Source of the DNA: Verrucomicrobiota bacterium
Lineage (GTDB): Bacteria > Verrucomicrobiota > Verrucomicrobiia > Chthoniobacterales > UBA10450
Assembly: GCA_003218755.1 (NCBI GenBank)
Contig: QHOK01000030.1
Span: 36,195 to 70,724 of the forward strand
DNA: 34,530 nucleotides
Direction: 5' to 3'
Positions 6,094-14,238 of this stretch are shown here, one piece after another. The number at the start of each line of letters is the position of its first letter. Within the stretch, counting starts at the first letter, position 1. The notes beneath the pieces were generated by a model that saw only the letters and a list, made by a program, of their open reading frames with translations, did no database searches and was not told where the DNA came from. Position numbers and translations under genes: made by a program.

Positions 6094-8634
6094 CTAAAGA
6101 AGATCCAATTGCGGTTTATCAGAGCTTTTCGCAGATTTTTTCCTGCGCCGCGGTTCGCTGGCGGCGATCGTTTCGATAGCGCCATCTGGCTTCTCCAAAC
6201 GCGCAAGGATTTCCTTTGCGCGGTCGAGAATTTCCCTTGGCAAACCGGCCAGACGCGCGACGTGGATTCCGTAGCTTTTGTCCGCGCCGCCGGGGATGAT
6301 TTTGCGCAGGAAAATGATTTGCTCGTTCCATTCGCGCACCGCGACATTGAAATTGCAGACGCCGCTACGGTCCTCGGCGAGTTTGGTCAGCTCGTGGTAG
6401 TGCGTCGCGAACAACGTCCGCGCTTTGATTTTATCGTGCAGAAACTCGGCCACACTCCAGGCAATGGAGAGCCCGTCGAAGGTGGACGTGCCGCGGCCGA
6501 TCTCATCGAGGATCACCAGGCTCCGTTCGGTGGCGTTATTCACGATGTTTGAGGTCTCGTTCATCTCCACCATGAACGTTGATTGGCCGCGCGCGAGATC
6601 GTCGTTTGCGCCAACGCGGGTGAAGATGCGATCAACCAGACCAATCTCTGCGCTCTCTGCCGGCACGAAACTGCCGATCTGCGCCATCAACACAATCAGG
6701 GCAACTTGGCGGATGTAAGTTGATTTCCCGGCCATGTTCGGCCCCGTGATAATAGCGAGCCGCAGATTTTCGCCGTCGAGCGTCGTGTCATTCGGCACGA
6801 ACTTCTCTTCTACCAGAGTTTGATCCAGGACGGGGTGCCGACCATCCTTGATCACTAGCCGCAGCGTTTCGTTCAGCGTCGGCCGGCAATAGCGGAAGAG
6901 ACGCGCGGTTTCGGCGAGCGCACAGATAACGTCAAGAACCGCGATTGCTTCCGCAGTTTGCTGGATTGGCCCAAGCTCACGCAAAGTGTCGTCGCGCAGC
7001 TTTTGAAAGAGCTGGTATTCGAGCTGCCGAGCGCGCTCGTCTGCGCCGAGGATTTTCGCCTCCATTTCCTTGAGCTCGGGAGTAACGAAGCGTTCGCCGC
7101 CAACGGTCGTTTGTTTGCGCGCGTAATGCGCGGGCACATTCGCGAGGTTCGATTTTGTCACCTCGATGAAGTAGCCGAACACGGAGTTGTAACGCACTTT
7201 GAGCGACTTGATTCCGGTGGCTGCAATCTCGTGCTCCTGCAATTGGCTAATCCAATTTTTCCCGTCGCGCGATGCTCGCCGCAGCTGGTCCAGATCGCTA
7301 TCGTACGTGTCGCGGAAAATTCCGCCGTCTTTCAGGGAAAGCGGCGGATCGTCGACGAGCGCCTTCTCCAGCTTCTCCGCCAGGTCCGGCATTTCGTGGA
7401 TGTTGTTTTGCAGCTGTAGTGGCAGCCGTGTCGGCGGCTCTGTCGAATCGTTTGCAGCCGACACGGCTGCCTCTACAGGACCCGCGCCAAACGCAAGACG
7501 CTCAATCAGCTTTTGTAGTTCGCCTTTCAACTTCGGGATTTGTTGAAGCGAAGTTTTCAGCGCGACGAGATCGCGGGCGTTGCCCGAAGCCTGGCTCAAC
7601 CGTCCGGTGGCGCGTTCGATGTCGCGAATTGACTTCAACTGGCCGCGAATAGCTGCGAGCAGATCCGGCTCCTGCAATAAATCGGCGATCATCTGGTGGC
7701 GACGTTGCAGCTCGTCCAGATTGCGCAGCGGTTGCAAAATCCAGGCGCGCAGTTTGCGTCCGCCCATCGGTGTAGCCGTGCGATCAAGTACTGCGAGCAG
7801 AGTCGTGTCACGCAGACTACGGGATTCCACCAGCTCGAGATTCGTCTGCGTGGCAGCGTCGAGCAGGACGTAATCCGCAGGCGCATCGCTGCGCAACGAG
7901 GTCAGGTGATCGATCTTGCGCCGAAGCTGATGTTTCAGGTAATGAACGATTGCGCCGGCGGCCGCCACCGCCTGCGGCATCTGCGCGCAGCCAAATCCGT
8001 CCAGCGATTTGACTTTGAAATGTTCGCACAACGTGAAGACTGCTTGTTCTGGCAGAAACGCATAGCCGTCGTAACCAAGCGCGTTCGGGATTTCTTTAAA
8101 CTGCTGCTGCTGCTGTTCATCGCTAATGAGAAGTTCCGAAGGGGAAACACGCGCTATTTCGTCGAGCAGTGATTGCCGGTCTTGCAATTGAATGATCCGG
8201 AACTCGCCTGTGCTGAGATCGGCATACGCAAAACCGAAGCTATCGGCATCGGCATAGATCGCGCCGAGATAATTTGCGCGCTTGGATTCGAGCAAGTCGA
8301 GATCGCTTACCGTGCCGGCGCTGACAATCTGAGTGATGTCGCGTGAAACAATTTTTCCCGGTTGCGGCTCGCTGGTTTGGTCGCAGATGGCCACGCGGCG
8401 CCCTGCTTTGATGAGCTTTGCCATGTAATTTTGCGCCGCGTGGTACGGCACGCCACACATGGGCACGCCGTTGCGCTTGGTCAGCGCGACATTCAGCAGT
8501 CCGGACGCTTCTTTCGCGTCTTCAAAAAACAGCTCATAAAAATCCCCGAGGCGAAAGAGCAGAAGCGTATCGGCCGGAATGCTGGCCCGTAGCCGTCGGT
8601 ATTGCTGCATCATTGGAGTGAGCGCGTCGCGCAT
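6094..8634 (-). CDS. mutS: DNA mismatch repair ATPase MutS
   Basis: MutS recognises base mismatches and small loops and recruits MutL. The 846-residue protein has the mismatch-binding N-terminal motif with Phe-X-Glu (LGDFYELFFEDA), connector and lever domains, and the ABC-type ATPase: Walker A GPNMAGKSTYIRQ, Walker B/signature VILDEIGRGTSTFDG, and FATHYHELT. Length is normal for the family. A 65-bp palindrome lies in the coding sequence at 7414-7478 and encodes about 22 residues (GPVEAAVSAANDS...) in the lever region, just before the DDPPLSLKDGG segment. The reading frame stays open through it, so the repeat appears tolerated. The gene is convergent with the radical SAM gene (10-base gap) and divergent from the phytase-like gene. 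Confidence 0.97.
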   Translation of the reverse strand: MRDALTPMMQQYRRLRASIPADTLLLFRLGDFYELFFEDAKEASGLLNVALTKRNGVPMCGVPYHAAQNYMAKLIKAGRRVAICDQTSEPQPGKIVSRDITQIVSAGTVSDLDLLESKRANYLGAIYADADSFGFAYADLSTGEFRIIQLQDRQSLLDEIARVSPSELLISDEQQQQQFKEIPNALGYDGYAFLPEQAVFTLCEHFKVKSLDGFGCAQMPQAVAAAGAIVHYLKHQLRRKIDHLTSLRSDAPADYVLLDAATQTNLELVESRSLRDTTLLAVLDRTATPMGGRKLRAWILQPLRNLDELQRRHQMIADLLQEPDLLAAIRGQLKSIRDIERATGRLSQASGNARDLVALKTSLQQIPKLKGELQKLIERLAFGAGPVEAAVSAANDSTEPPTRLPLQLQNNIHEMPDLAEKLEKALVDDPPLSLKDGGIFRDTYDSDLDQLRRASRDGKNWISQLQEHEIAATGIKSLKVRYNSVFGYFIEVTKSNLANVPAHYARKQTTVGGERFVTPELKEMEAKILGADERARQLEYQLFQKLRDDTLRELGPIQQTAEAIAVLDVICALAETARLFRYCRPTLNETLRLVIKDGRHPVLDQTLVEEKFVPNDTTLDGENLRLAIITGPNMAGKSTYIRQVALIVLMAQIGSFVPAESAEIGLVDRIFTRVGANDDLARGQSTFMVEMNETSNIVNNATERSLVILDEIGRGTSTFDGLSIAWSVAEFLHDKIKARTLFATHYHELTKLAEDRSGVCNFNVAVREWNEQIIFLRKIIPGGADKSYGIHVARLAGLPREILDRAKEILARLEKPDGAIETIAASEPRRRKKSAKSSDKPQLDLL
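7414..7478. repeat. Palindromic (REP/MITE-like) element inside the mutS coding region
   Basis: Two 25-base arms match as an inverted repeat at 23 of 25 positions around a 15-base loop. The arm core is GGCAGCCGTGTCGGC and the outer ends are CTGTAG/CTACAG. The same TGTAG-type ends occur in intergenic palindromes at 1221-1304 and 34066-34148, so this looks like one copy of a dispersed family that landed in a gene and stayed in frame. Confidence 0.75.
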
Positions 8635-8741
8635 TATTTCAGAATTAAATCAGCCCACGCGAATTGCGAGTGTGGAATGGCGCACTAGCAAAAATTCCTT
8701 GTCTGTTGGAGAATATTGACCTCCAATCCACCGCGACTTTC

Positions 8742-9725
8742 ATGCATTTCATGATCAGTTTCTTCAGCAGTCGGCTCTTCGTATTAGGCTTTCTCGCTTT
8801 TCCTTCAGCGCTCCTGGCGATAACCTTGGTCGAAAAACATCCGCCTGTTCGCCCTGCGGACGCCGATTCGGCAGTGGCAATCTGGGACATTGACCTAAAG
8901 CTGGCGAACACTTTGCCACGAAACTTCCGCACGACAAACGATCCGCTTAACGAAAGCAAAGGTGAAACGCTTGCCACGACTGGGTTGAGCGATCTGCGCG
9001 CCTCGGGCAGCGGCGAGTTTACTCCTGAGGGTCTAAAGCTTGTGCTGGCGCGAACTCGCGGTCCCGTCACCGTCTTCGATTTACGACAAGAAACGCACAT
9101 ATTTGTGAACGAACTGCCTGTCAGCTGGTATGCTACACACGATTGGGTGAACGTCGGTCGCAGTCACAGCGCAATTGAAGAGGGGGAGGCTTCTCGAGTG
9201 CAATCGCTTAAGCCGGGGAGCGAAATCGACGTTCGACCCGGCCATCCTGTCAAACACGGCAGCGCCAATTCTGTCACGCCAGAACAGGTCACTGTCGAAC
9301 GGGCAAGCACCGAACAGAATATCGTCGAAGGCGCCGGCGCGCATTATGTGCGCATTACGGCCACCGACCACGCGCGTCCGCCCGATGACGAGGTGGACCG
9401 CTTTGTTCTCGCTGTCCGCGCGCTTCCGGAGGATGCATGGGCGCATTTCCACTGTGAAGCGGGTCTGGGACGCACCACCACGTTTATGGTGCTTTATGAC
9501 ATGCTCCGAAATGCGAATCGTGTGTCGCTGGAGGACATTGTCCGCCGTCAAAAGATTCTGAGTCATGGCTATGACGTGCTTCAACCGGATGAACCCGGAA
9601 ACTGGAAGGCGCCTTATGCCGCAGACCGGGCTGCATTTGTCCGCGCATTTTACGACTATGCTCGCGCTAATCCGAATGGCCGGCCGCAGCTTTGGAGCGA
9701 ATGGCTCAAGTCCGCTGCGCAGTGA
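8742..9725 (+). CDS. Exported cysteine phytase-like phosphatase (PTP-like inositol polyphosphatase)
   Basis: The protein has the CX5R phosphatase P-loop HCEAGLGRTTTF, with the nucleophilic Cys at about residue 238 and the Arg six residues later. Upstream of it are RITATDHARPPDDEVDRF, a WPD-loop-like general-acid region, and AWAHFHCEAG. These features and segments such as VFDLRQETHIFVN and VSWYATHDWVN match, from memory, the Selenomonas ruminantium PhyA cysteine-phytase family, which removes phosphates from myo-inositol hexakisphosphate. ATG 8742 starts a hydrophobic signal peptide (MHFMISFFSSRLFVLGFLAF), so the enzyme should act in the periplasm or outside the cell. The track start at 8664 adds 26 residues with no function. 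It is transcribed away from mutS, and a hairpin terminator lies 32 bases past the stop codon. Actual phytate activity is inferred. Confidence 0.88.
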   Translation: MHFMISFFSSRLFVLGFLAFPSALLAITLVEKHPPVRPADADSAVAIWDIDLKLANTLPRNFRTTNDPLNESKGETLATTGLSDLRASGSGEFTPEGLKLVLARTRGPVTVFDLRQETHIFVNELPVSWYATHDWVNVGRSHSAIEEGEASRVQSLKPGSEIDVRPGHPVKHGSANSVTPEQVTVERASTEQNIVEGAGAHYVRITATDHARPPDDEVDRFVLAVRALPEDAWAHFHCEAGLGRTTTFMVLYDMLRNANRVSLEDIVRRQKILSHGYDVLQPDEPGNWKAPYAADRAAFVRAFYDYARANPNGRPQLWSEWLKSAAQ

Positions 9726-9757
9726 TTGCGTTAACTTTGAATCGCGCCAGCAAGAAA

Positions 9758-9777
9758 GCGATGCGAGGACGCATCGC
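9758..9777 (+). terminator. Hairpin downstream of the phytase-like gene
   Basis: A perfect 8-bp stem, GCGATGCG/CGCATCGC with an AGGA loop, sits 32 bases after the phosphatase stop codon. No T tract follows (ACTCAAAGG), so it may act as a weak terminator or as an RNA-stabilising hairpin. Confidence 0.45.
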
Positions 9778-9890
9778 ACTCAAAGGCACTTCGTGCGAAA
9801 TGCACCGGACTGGTGGAGTAAAATCTGGAGTTGCGGAATAATTTCGCACTCAGGGTGCCCCCGGGGTCGCGTAAGCAAAGAGGAAACTAT

Positions 9891-11720
9891 TTGAGTCGAT
9901 TACTTCTCGTGACAGCAAACAATCCGGTTGTCCCAATACCGGTGAAGCCGTCTGTGAGGCCCGGCATGGGGACGAGTCTTTATCACGGTGGCGTGACATT
10001 TCGAGTATGGGCGCCCTTTGCCTCAAGTGTGTTTGCTGCCGGAACTTTTAACGAGTGGAGCGACACAGCCAATCCGTTTGCCAGCGAAGGCAACGGCTAT
10101 TGGTCGGTGGATGTGCCGGGGGCGAAGATTGGTGATGAATATCAGTTTGTTATCCGCAATGGCGATCAGGTGCTATGGCACAAGAATCCCTATGCCAGCG
10201 AGGTGGTGAACTCGTCCGGCAACGCCATCATCCACGATCCCGAGTTCGACTGGACGGGTGAGGATTTTGTGATGCCGCCGCGCAATGAATTGGTGATTTA
10301 CGAGATGCACGTCGGCAGTTTCAACGATTCGCCTGGTGGTGGCCCTGGCACGTTCGACGAAGTTGTGCCCAAGCTAGGTTACCTGCGTGATCTCGGCATC
10401 AATGCGATCGAGATCATGCCGGTGCTGGAGTTTCCGATGAGCTTCTCGTGGGGTTACAATCCTTCGAACCCCTTCGCAGTGGAATCTGCGTTGGGCGGAC
10501 CGCAGGGTCTCCACCGGTTCGTGAAAGCTGCGCATGCACAGGGCATCGCGGTGATCATGGACGTGGTTTACAATCACTTCGGCCCTGGCGATCTCGATCT
10601 CTGGCGCTTCGACGGCTGGAGCGACTGGAATCACAACGGGGGTATCTATTTCTATGACAACGATCGTTCGCACACGCCCTGGGGCGACACTCGTCCGGAC
10701 TACGGGCGGCCAGAGGTACGCCAGTACCTCCGGGATAACGCCCTCTTTTGGCTGAATAAATATCGCATAGACGGTCTGCGTTTCGATTCAGTGAGCAACA
10801 TCCGCAGCGTCAATGGCCGCGACTTGCCCGATGGTTGGAGCCTGCTGCAATGGATCAACAATGAAATCCGTTCCACGCAGTCGTGGAAGATTACTATTGC
10901 CGAGGATTTGCAGAACAACGAGTCGATCACGAAGAGCACTGATGAAGGAGGAGCAGGCTTCGGCTCGCAATGGGACGCCGGTTTTGTGCATCCCATCCGG
11001 GATGCAATCATCGCTCAAAGCGATACGGACCGGAATCTAGATGCCGTTCGGGACGCACTCTATCATCGCTACAACGGCAACGCGGAGCAGCGCGTTATTT
11101 ACACGGAATCGCATGACGAGGTGGCGAATGGTCATGCTCGGGTGCCCGAAGAAATCTGGCCCGGCAATGCCGGAAGTTGGTTTTCGCGGAAACGCTCCAC
11201 TCTCGGTGCCACGCTTGTCTTTACCGCCCCCGGTATTCCAATGATCTTTCAAGGCCAGGAGTTTCTTGAAGATGAATACTTTCGCGACTCGGCTCCGCTC
11301 GATTGGGCGAAACTTGATTCCTACCCGGGTATCAATGCTCTCTATCGCGACCTGATTCGGCTGCGCCGGAACTGGTTCAATCAGACGCGCGGTCTCCGGG
11401 GCCAACACGTCAATGTCCATCACGTCAACAACGCTGATAAGGTGATTGCATTTCATCGTTGGGAAAGCGGCGGACCTGGCGACGACGTAATGGTCGTTGC
11501 AAACTTTGCTAACCGCAGCTACGACAGCTACGCGTTAGGGTTCCCACGAGCAGGCTACTGGCGGGTTCGTTTCAATAGTGACTGGCAAGGTTACAGCTCG
11601 GATTTTGGAAATCAGCTGGGTTACGACACCCTCGCCGGCGACGGATCTCGTGACGGAATGCCGTTTGAGGCAAACGTAGGCCTTGGACCTTACTCCGTTC
11701 TCATCTTGTCGCAGGATTAG
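9891..11720 (+). CDS. GH13 family glycoside hydrolase (alpha-amylase / glucan branching-type) with N-terminal CBM48-like domain
   Basis: The protein acts on alpha-1,4-glucans such as glycogen, starch or maltodextrin. An early-set/CBM48-like domain comes first (VTFRVWAPFASSVFAAGTFNEWSD), followed by a GH13 barrel with all catalytic regions: DVVYNHFGPG (region I), GLRFDSVSNI with the Asp nucleophile (II), ITIAEDLQ with the acid Glu (III), and TESHDEVANG with the third Asp (IV). A C-terminal beta domain ends in GPYSVLIL. This layout resembles branching enzymes and trehalohydrolase-like members; the exact reaction is not certain. The track begins at TTG 9831. TTG 9891, five bases after AGAGGA, is preferred here and gives 609 residues; GTG 9909 is another option. 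No secretion signal is obvious, so it is likely cytoplasmic. Confidence 0.88.
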   Translation: MSRLLLVTANNPVVPIPVKPSVRPGMGTSLYHGGVTFRVWAPFASSVFAAGTFNEWSDTANPFASEGNGYWSVDVPGAKIGDEYQFVIRNGDQVLWHKNPYASEVVNSSGNAIIHDPEFDWTGEDFVMPPRNELVIYEMHVGSFNDSPGGGPGTFDEVVPKLGYLRDLGINAIEIMPVLEFPMSFSWGYNPSNPFAVESALGGPQGLHRFVKAAHAQGIAVIMDVVYNHFGPGDLDLWRFDGWSDWNHNGGIYFYDNDRSHTPWGDTRPDYGRPEVRQYLRDNALFWLNKYRIDGLRFDSVSNIRSVNGRDLPDGWSLLQWINNEIRSTQSWKITIAEDLQNNESITKSTDEGGAGFGSQWDAGFVHPIRDAIIAQSDTDRNLDAVRDALYHRYNGNAEQRVIYTESHDEVANGHARVPEEIWPGNAGSWFSRKRSTLGATLVFTAPGIPMIFQGQEFLEDEYFRDSAPLDWAKLDSYPGINALYRDLIRLRRNWFNQTRGLRGQHVNVHHVNNADKVIAFHRWESGGPGDDVMVVANFANRSYDSYALGFPRAGYWRVRFNSDWQGYSSDFGNQLGYDTLAGDGSRDGMPFEANVGLGPYSVLILSQD

Positions 11721-12052
11721 CCCGTGAAGTATTTTCTCGGCCTGGCTTGATTCTTTGTCCAGGGGAGAGCGGCGTTTCCTATCGTGTTCGTACCCTCTGT
11801 CTTTTCTGGGCACAGCTTTGCGTTTCAAATTTCGCTAATTCCTGCTTCCATCATTTTGCAGACGTCTGCAAATCGCGGATCCACACGTCTTATAAAATAT
11901 CACCATTGGTTTTTGGCGTCCTCTCGCGAAACCTTGCAGGACATAAACGTAAGTAAAACTGCGCATTTTCTTGCTGGCTTGCCGAGCCGTAGCTCGCAAC
12001 AACGTGTTCCATCGACGCTGTGTGTCCGCCTACGCTAAAGCTCCGGCGTGAC
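11721..12052. other. Intergenic region, REP-like repeat, no gene seen
   Basis: No ORF here resembles a protein. From about 11972 onward the sequence is repeat-like: CTTGCCGAGCCGTAGCTCG on one side and TAAAGCTCCGGCGTGACAG on the other form an imperfect inverted repeat. CTTGCCGAGCCGT also occurs at about 4953-4966. The rest (11721-11970) has no recognisable structure. Confidence 0.4.
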
Positions 12053-12074
12053 AGCCCCGAAAGCTTTCGGGGCT
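12053..12074. terminator. Perfect 22-bp palindrome at the 3' end of the tmRNA gene
   Basis: AGCCCCGAAAG joined to CTTTCGGGGCT is a perfect inverted repeat that starts at the last base of the mature tmRNA. On the minus strand it lies directly downstream of the acceptor stem, where a terminator or processing structure is expected. It lacks a T tract, so intrinsic termination is uncertain. Its position also prevents an encoded CCA end. Confidence 0.5.
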
Positions 12075-12427
12075 GGAGGCGAGGGGAGTTGAACCCCTGT
12101 CCTCGTCGCTATCCGCGCAAACATCTACATGTTTATCCGACGATAAAGTCTAGGAGCCAAGCCATGCGCCGGCGCACTACCGGCTCCCGAGCGTCCACGA
12201 AATCGATTCACAAACCGGCGCGGTCGCTCCGCCGATTTGCCAGCCTGCTGTCCACGTTTGCCGCCGTAGCAGGCGTCCAGCGTCAAACGTCGCGGTCAAT
12301 TAAGCCGCGAGAGCGAGACCTTCGTTGTCTGCGTTTATTTTTTTGGTCCGGTTTTTAACGAGGCCAACGAACCATCCTCGACATGCCGCCTGCGCTTCCA
12401 ACGATGAGTCGAAGCCAGTGCGCCCCC
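12074..12427 (-). ncRNA. ssrA: Transfer-messenger RNA (tmRNA), one-piece
   Basis: tmRNA with SmpB frees stalled ribosomes and adds a degradation tag. The 5' end reads GGGGGC then ACTGGCTTCGACTC, a hallmark tmRNA start. The 3' end reads GGGGTTCAACTCCCC then GCCTCC plus a discriminator A, giving a T-arm and an acceptor stem that pairs with GGGGGC (one G-U pair). The tag frame starts at GCA after AAAAAATAAAC, close to the E. coli context AAAAAATAGTC, and reads ADNEGLALAA followed by TAA (12300-12332). The LALAA end is the expected protease signal. The CCA is not encoded. The gene is 354 nt in one piece. The ORFs drawn across it in the track are artefacts. A CATAAT element four bases upstream of the 5' end could be part of its promoter. 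Confidence 0.95.
12300..12332 (-). other. tmRNA tag-peptide reading frame (ADNEGLALAA-stop)
   Basis: The resume codon GCA is followed by GAC AAC GAA GGT CTC GCT CTC GCG GCT and a TAA stop, so the predicted tag is ADNEGLALAA. The upstream A-rich TAAAC matches the spacing of the E. coli resume site. The resume codon is assigned by analogy. Confidence 0.85.
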
Positions 12428-12501
12428 AATAATTATGCTTGAACAAGTACCCCTTTTTGCAGTCTTATGCAACAGCCCGCGCGTTGTGCGGCGCGACCTG
12501 A

Positions 12502-13461
12502 ATGGCAATCGAAATAACATCTCAATCTTTGGCCGGAGCCCACCCGGACGAGACAGCCGCTTACAAGGAGAGCCTGCCTCGAGCGCTTTCGGGTTTTCCG
12601 GCTACGGATAGGTCTGTCTCGCGCTCTCGATTTTGGCACCCAACTCCGCGATGGACCCGCCGCAACTTTAGCAGCCGAGCAACTGAGCTTTCCGGAGGGA
12701 CGGCCATTATTGTTTCGGTCCCGAAAAGCGGCCGCACCTGGCTTCGTGCATTTATCTGCGCATACTTCTGCAAGCGCTTCGGGCTCGAGTTCACGTTGCG
12801 CCCGGGACGCTACGATTTACCCGAGTTTCCACGGGTTGTGTTCTCTCATGACCTCTTCGAGCATCGCACCAAAGGCGATCGGTGGGACAGAGTTCGCGGC
12901 AAATATCTCGTCCCGCGACGCGAGCTTAACCGGGCGAAGATCATTCTGCTCGCTCGAGACCCGCGCGATTGTTTTGTCTCTCTGTATTTGCAGCTGACAA
13001 GACGCGATCCAAACGCGCCGCTTAGGCTCAGGCAGAAGACGGTGAGTGAAATGCTGCGCGACGAAAAGTTCGGCATGCGGTCGATCGTCAGTACTATGAA
13101 CGATTGGCTGAACGAGTTCTCCGAGCGCGAGAACTTCACCCTCGTCCGCTATGAAGCACTGCGCGCCTCGCCCTCCGAACATTTTCGCGATCTGCTGGCC
13201 GTGCTTGGCGAGTCAGCGCCAGACGCGACGATCTTCCAGGAGGCGCTCGAGTTTTCACGGTTCGATAACATGCAAAAGCTCGAGGCGGCTGGAGCGTTTG
13301 ACTCAAACATCCTGCATCCGGGCGACGTTCGCGATCCCGAATCGTTCAAGGTGCGCCGCGGCAAGGTAGGCGGCTACCGGGAATATCTTTCTGTTGAGGA
13401 TCAGCAATACGCTGCAAACGCGCTGGCTGAACTCGATCCGCGGTTTGGCTATAGTTTCTGA
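12502..13461 (+). CDS. Sulfotransferase family protein
   Basis: Sulfotransferases move a sulfuryl group from PAPS to an alcohol or amine acceptor. The 5'-phosphosulfate-binding loop is visible as VSVPKSGRTWLRAFI at about residues 71-85, and the 3'-phosphate-binding segment as ILLARDPRDCFVSLYLQ at about 149-165. The C-terminal FKVRRGKVGGYREYLS fits the conserved RKGxxGxW-like nucleotide-binding end. The first 55 residues are Ser/Arg-rich and not conserved-looking, so translation might begin further in. The acceptor substrate cannot be read from sequence. The gene lies upstream of the Rrf2/Ssu block in the same direction but is separated by about 115 bases to the first operator, so it is probably a separate transcript. 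Confidence 0.85.
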   Translation: MAIEITSQSLAGAHPDETAAYKESLPRALSGFPATDRSVSRSRFWHPTPRWTRRNFSSRATELSGGTAIIVSVPKSGRTWLRAFICAYFCKRFGLEFTLRPGRYDLPEFPRVVFSHDLFEHRTKGDRWDRVRGKYLVPRRELNRAKIILLARDPRDCFVSLYLQLTRRDPNAPLRLRQKTVSEMLRDEKFGMRSIVSTMNDWLNEFSERENFTLVRYEALRASPSEHFRDLLAVLGESAPDATIFQEALEFSRFDNMQKLEAAGAFDSNILHPGDVRDPESFKVRRGKVGGYREYLSVEDQQYAANALAELDPRFGYSF

Positions 13462-13576
13462 GCCTCGCGGGCCTGCCATGGCCGGCTGAACACGGCTAAG
13501 TAGGAGCACATTTATCTTCTCGCCCGGCGGCTGCTGGGCCAGCAAAAAAACCTGAAAAAATTATTGCTTTTTATTT

Positions 13577-13600
13577 CCTACTAAGATAGTGGGGTATATA
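13577..13600 (+). promoter_or_regulatory. Rrf2-type operator 1 with overlapping promoter
   Basis: CCTACTA-AGA-TAGTGGG (13577-13593) is a 7+7 dyad with one mismatch. It follows TTATTTC and is followed within two bases by TATATA (13595-13600), a good -10 candidate. A protein bound here would cover the spacer of the promoter. The same TTATTTC-N-TACTA-N3-TAGT layout recurs at 13837-13857, and an Rrf2 regulator is encoded 640 bases downstream. Assignment to that regulator is inference. Confidence 0.55.
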
Positions 13601-13630
13601 AGCCATAGTGGTTCAGTAGACATTCACCTT

Positions 13631-13855
13631 ATGAAACAGTTAGATAACAGCGGTAAAAATCAGATGAGCCAATCCAACAAAACAACCGGCGAGCTGCGAC
13701 CGGCGTCGGTCGGCAGCAAACCATGCGTGCAAACCTTGGAAAAGGAAGGATTAGCGCTGCCACACACTGAAAATGCTGGCCGGTCAGCGATGGTGCTAAT
13801 ACGGCCAAAAATACACCGCGATCCGATCACAAAACGTTATTTCATACTATCGTAG
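13631..13855 (+). CDS. Small hypothetical protein (74 aa)
   Basis: I do not recognise this ORF. It begins MKQLDNSGKNQMSQSNKTTG and ends PKIHRDPITKRYFILS; it is polar, has no membrane segment and contains one Cys. It starts 31 bases after the TATATA of operator 1, and its stop codon overlaps operator 2. No ribosome-binding site is visible. It may be a real small protein of the Rrf2 regulon or only a leader RNA. The track start at 13589 lies within the operator and is rejected. Confidence 0.35.
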   Translation: MKQLDNSGKNQMSQSNKTTGELRPASVGSKPCVQTLEKEGLALPHTENAGRSAMVLIRPKIHRDPITKRYFILS

Positions 13856-13860
13856 TAGAT
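13837..13860 (+). promoter_or_regulatory. Rrf2-type operator 2
   Basis: TACTA-TCG-TAGTA (13845-13857) is a perfect dyad, preceded by TTATTTC exactly as in operator 1. It lies 47 bases upstream of the 52-residue ORF and overlaps the end of the 74-residue ORF. The shared half-site and shared upstream TTATTTC indicate a common regulator for both sites. Confidence 0.55.
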
Positions 13861-13904
13861 TTACCTATCGCCAGACATGAGACCGAAAACCCGGATCTAA
13901 AATT

Positions 13905-14063
13905 ATGAAACGCTACACACTTCGAATGCTCATTCACGACGCAAAAATCTTTAACCAATTACGTAGGGAATATCGCCGGACCAAGAAAAACCGGCGCACA
14001 CGTTCCAGCTCCGACTGGCTGTCCCGTTACTTAGCTGGCATGAGGCGACGCGCGCGAGCTTAA
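13905..14063 (+). CDS. Small basic hypothetical protein (52 aa)
   Basis: This ORF is too short for the track. It begins MKRYTLRMLIHDAKIFNQL and ends SSSDWLSRYLAGMRRRARA. The protein is strongly basic, with an RREYRRTKKNRRTR segment between two possible amphipathic helices, which could suit nucleic-acid or membrane contact. Its function is unknown. It lies between operator 2 and the Rrf2 gene, and the next ORF starts four bases after its stop codon. Confidence 0.4.
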   Translation: MKRYTLRMLIHDAKIFNQLRREYRRTKKNRRTRSSSDWLSRYLAGMRRRARA

Positions 14064-14067
14064 GAGA

Positions 14068-14199
14068 ATGAAGAAGTCAAAGGTCAGGTTCGGCGACAAC
14101 GGTTCGTTCCTCGTCGTCACCTGTCATTTTGGAAAGAGGATGGATTTGTTTGGGCTCTTTTTCCGCGGACACGTTTTTGTCAAATACCGGAGCGGCTAG
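14068..14199 (+). CDS. Small hypothetical protein (43 aa)
   Basis: It starts four bases after the preceding small ORF and begins MKKSKVRFGDNGSFLVVTCH. The C-terminal half is rich in Phe, Gly and Val (DLFGLFFRGHVFVKYRSG), suggesting a small beta-rich or membrane-associated peptide. It is not recognised. Tight spacing to its neighbour supports co-transcription with the Rrf2 block. Confidence 0.35.
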   Translation: MKKSKVRFGDNGSFLVVTCHFGKRMDLFGLFFRGHVFVKYRSG

Positions 14200-14238
14200 G
14201 CGGCGCATTCGAAGCGGGCACGTGTAAACACTGAAAAC

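Noticed and set aside
11747-11956. Plus-strand 69-aa ORF after the GH13 gene
   Set aside because: No recognisable motif, no ribosome-binding site, and it sits in a repeat-bearing spacer.
12020-12358. Plus-strand 112-aa ORF with arginine- and serine-rich sequence
   Set aside because: It lies almost entirely over the tmRNA gene on the opposite strand and is an artefact of structured RNA sequence.
13527-13560. GC-rich hairpin followed by an A run after the sulfotransferase gene
   Set aside because: The tail is A-rich rather than T-rich on the plus strand, so it does not fit a terminator for the sulfotransferase, and the stem is imperfect.
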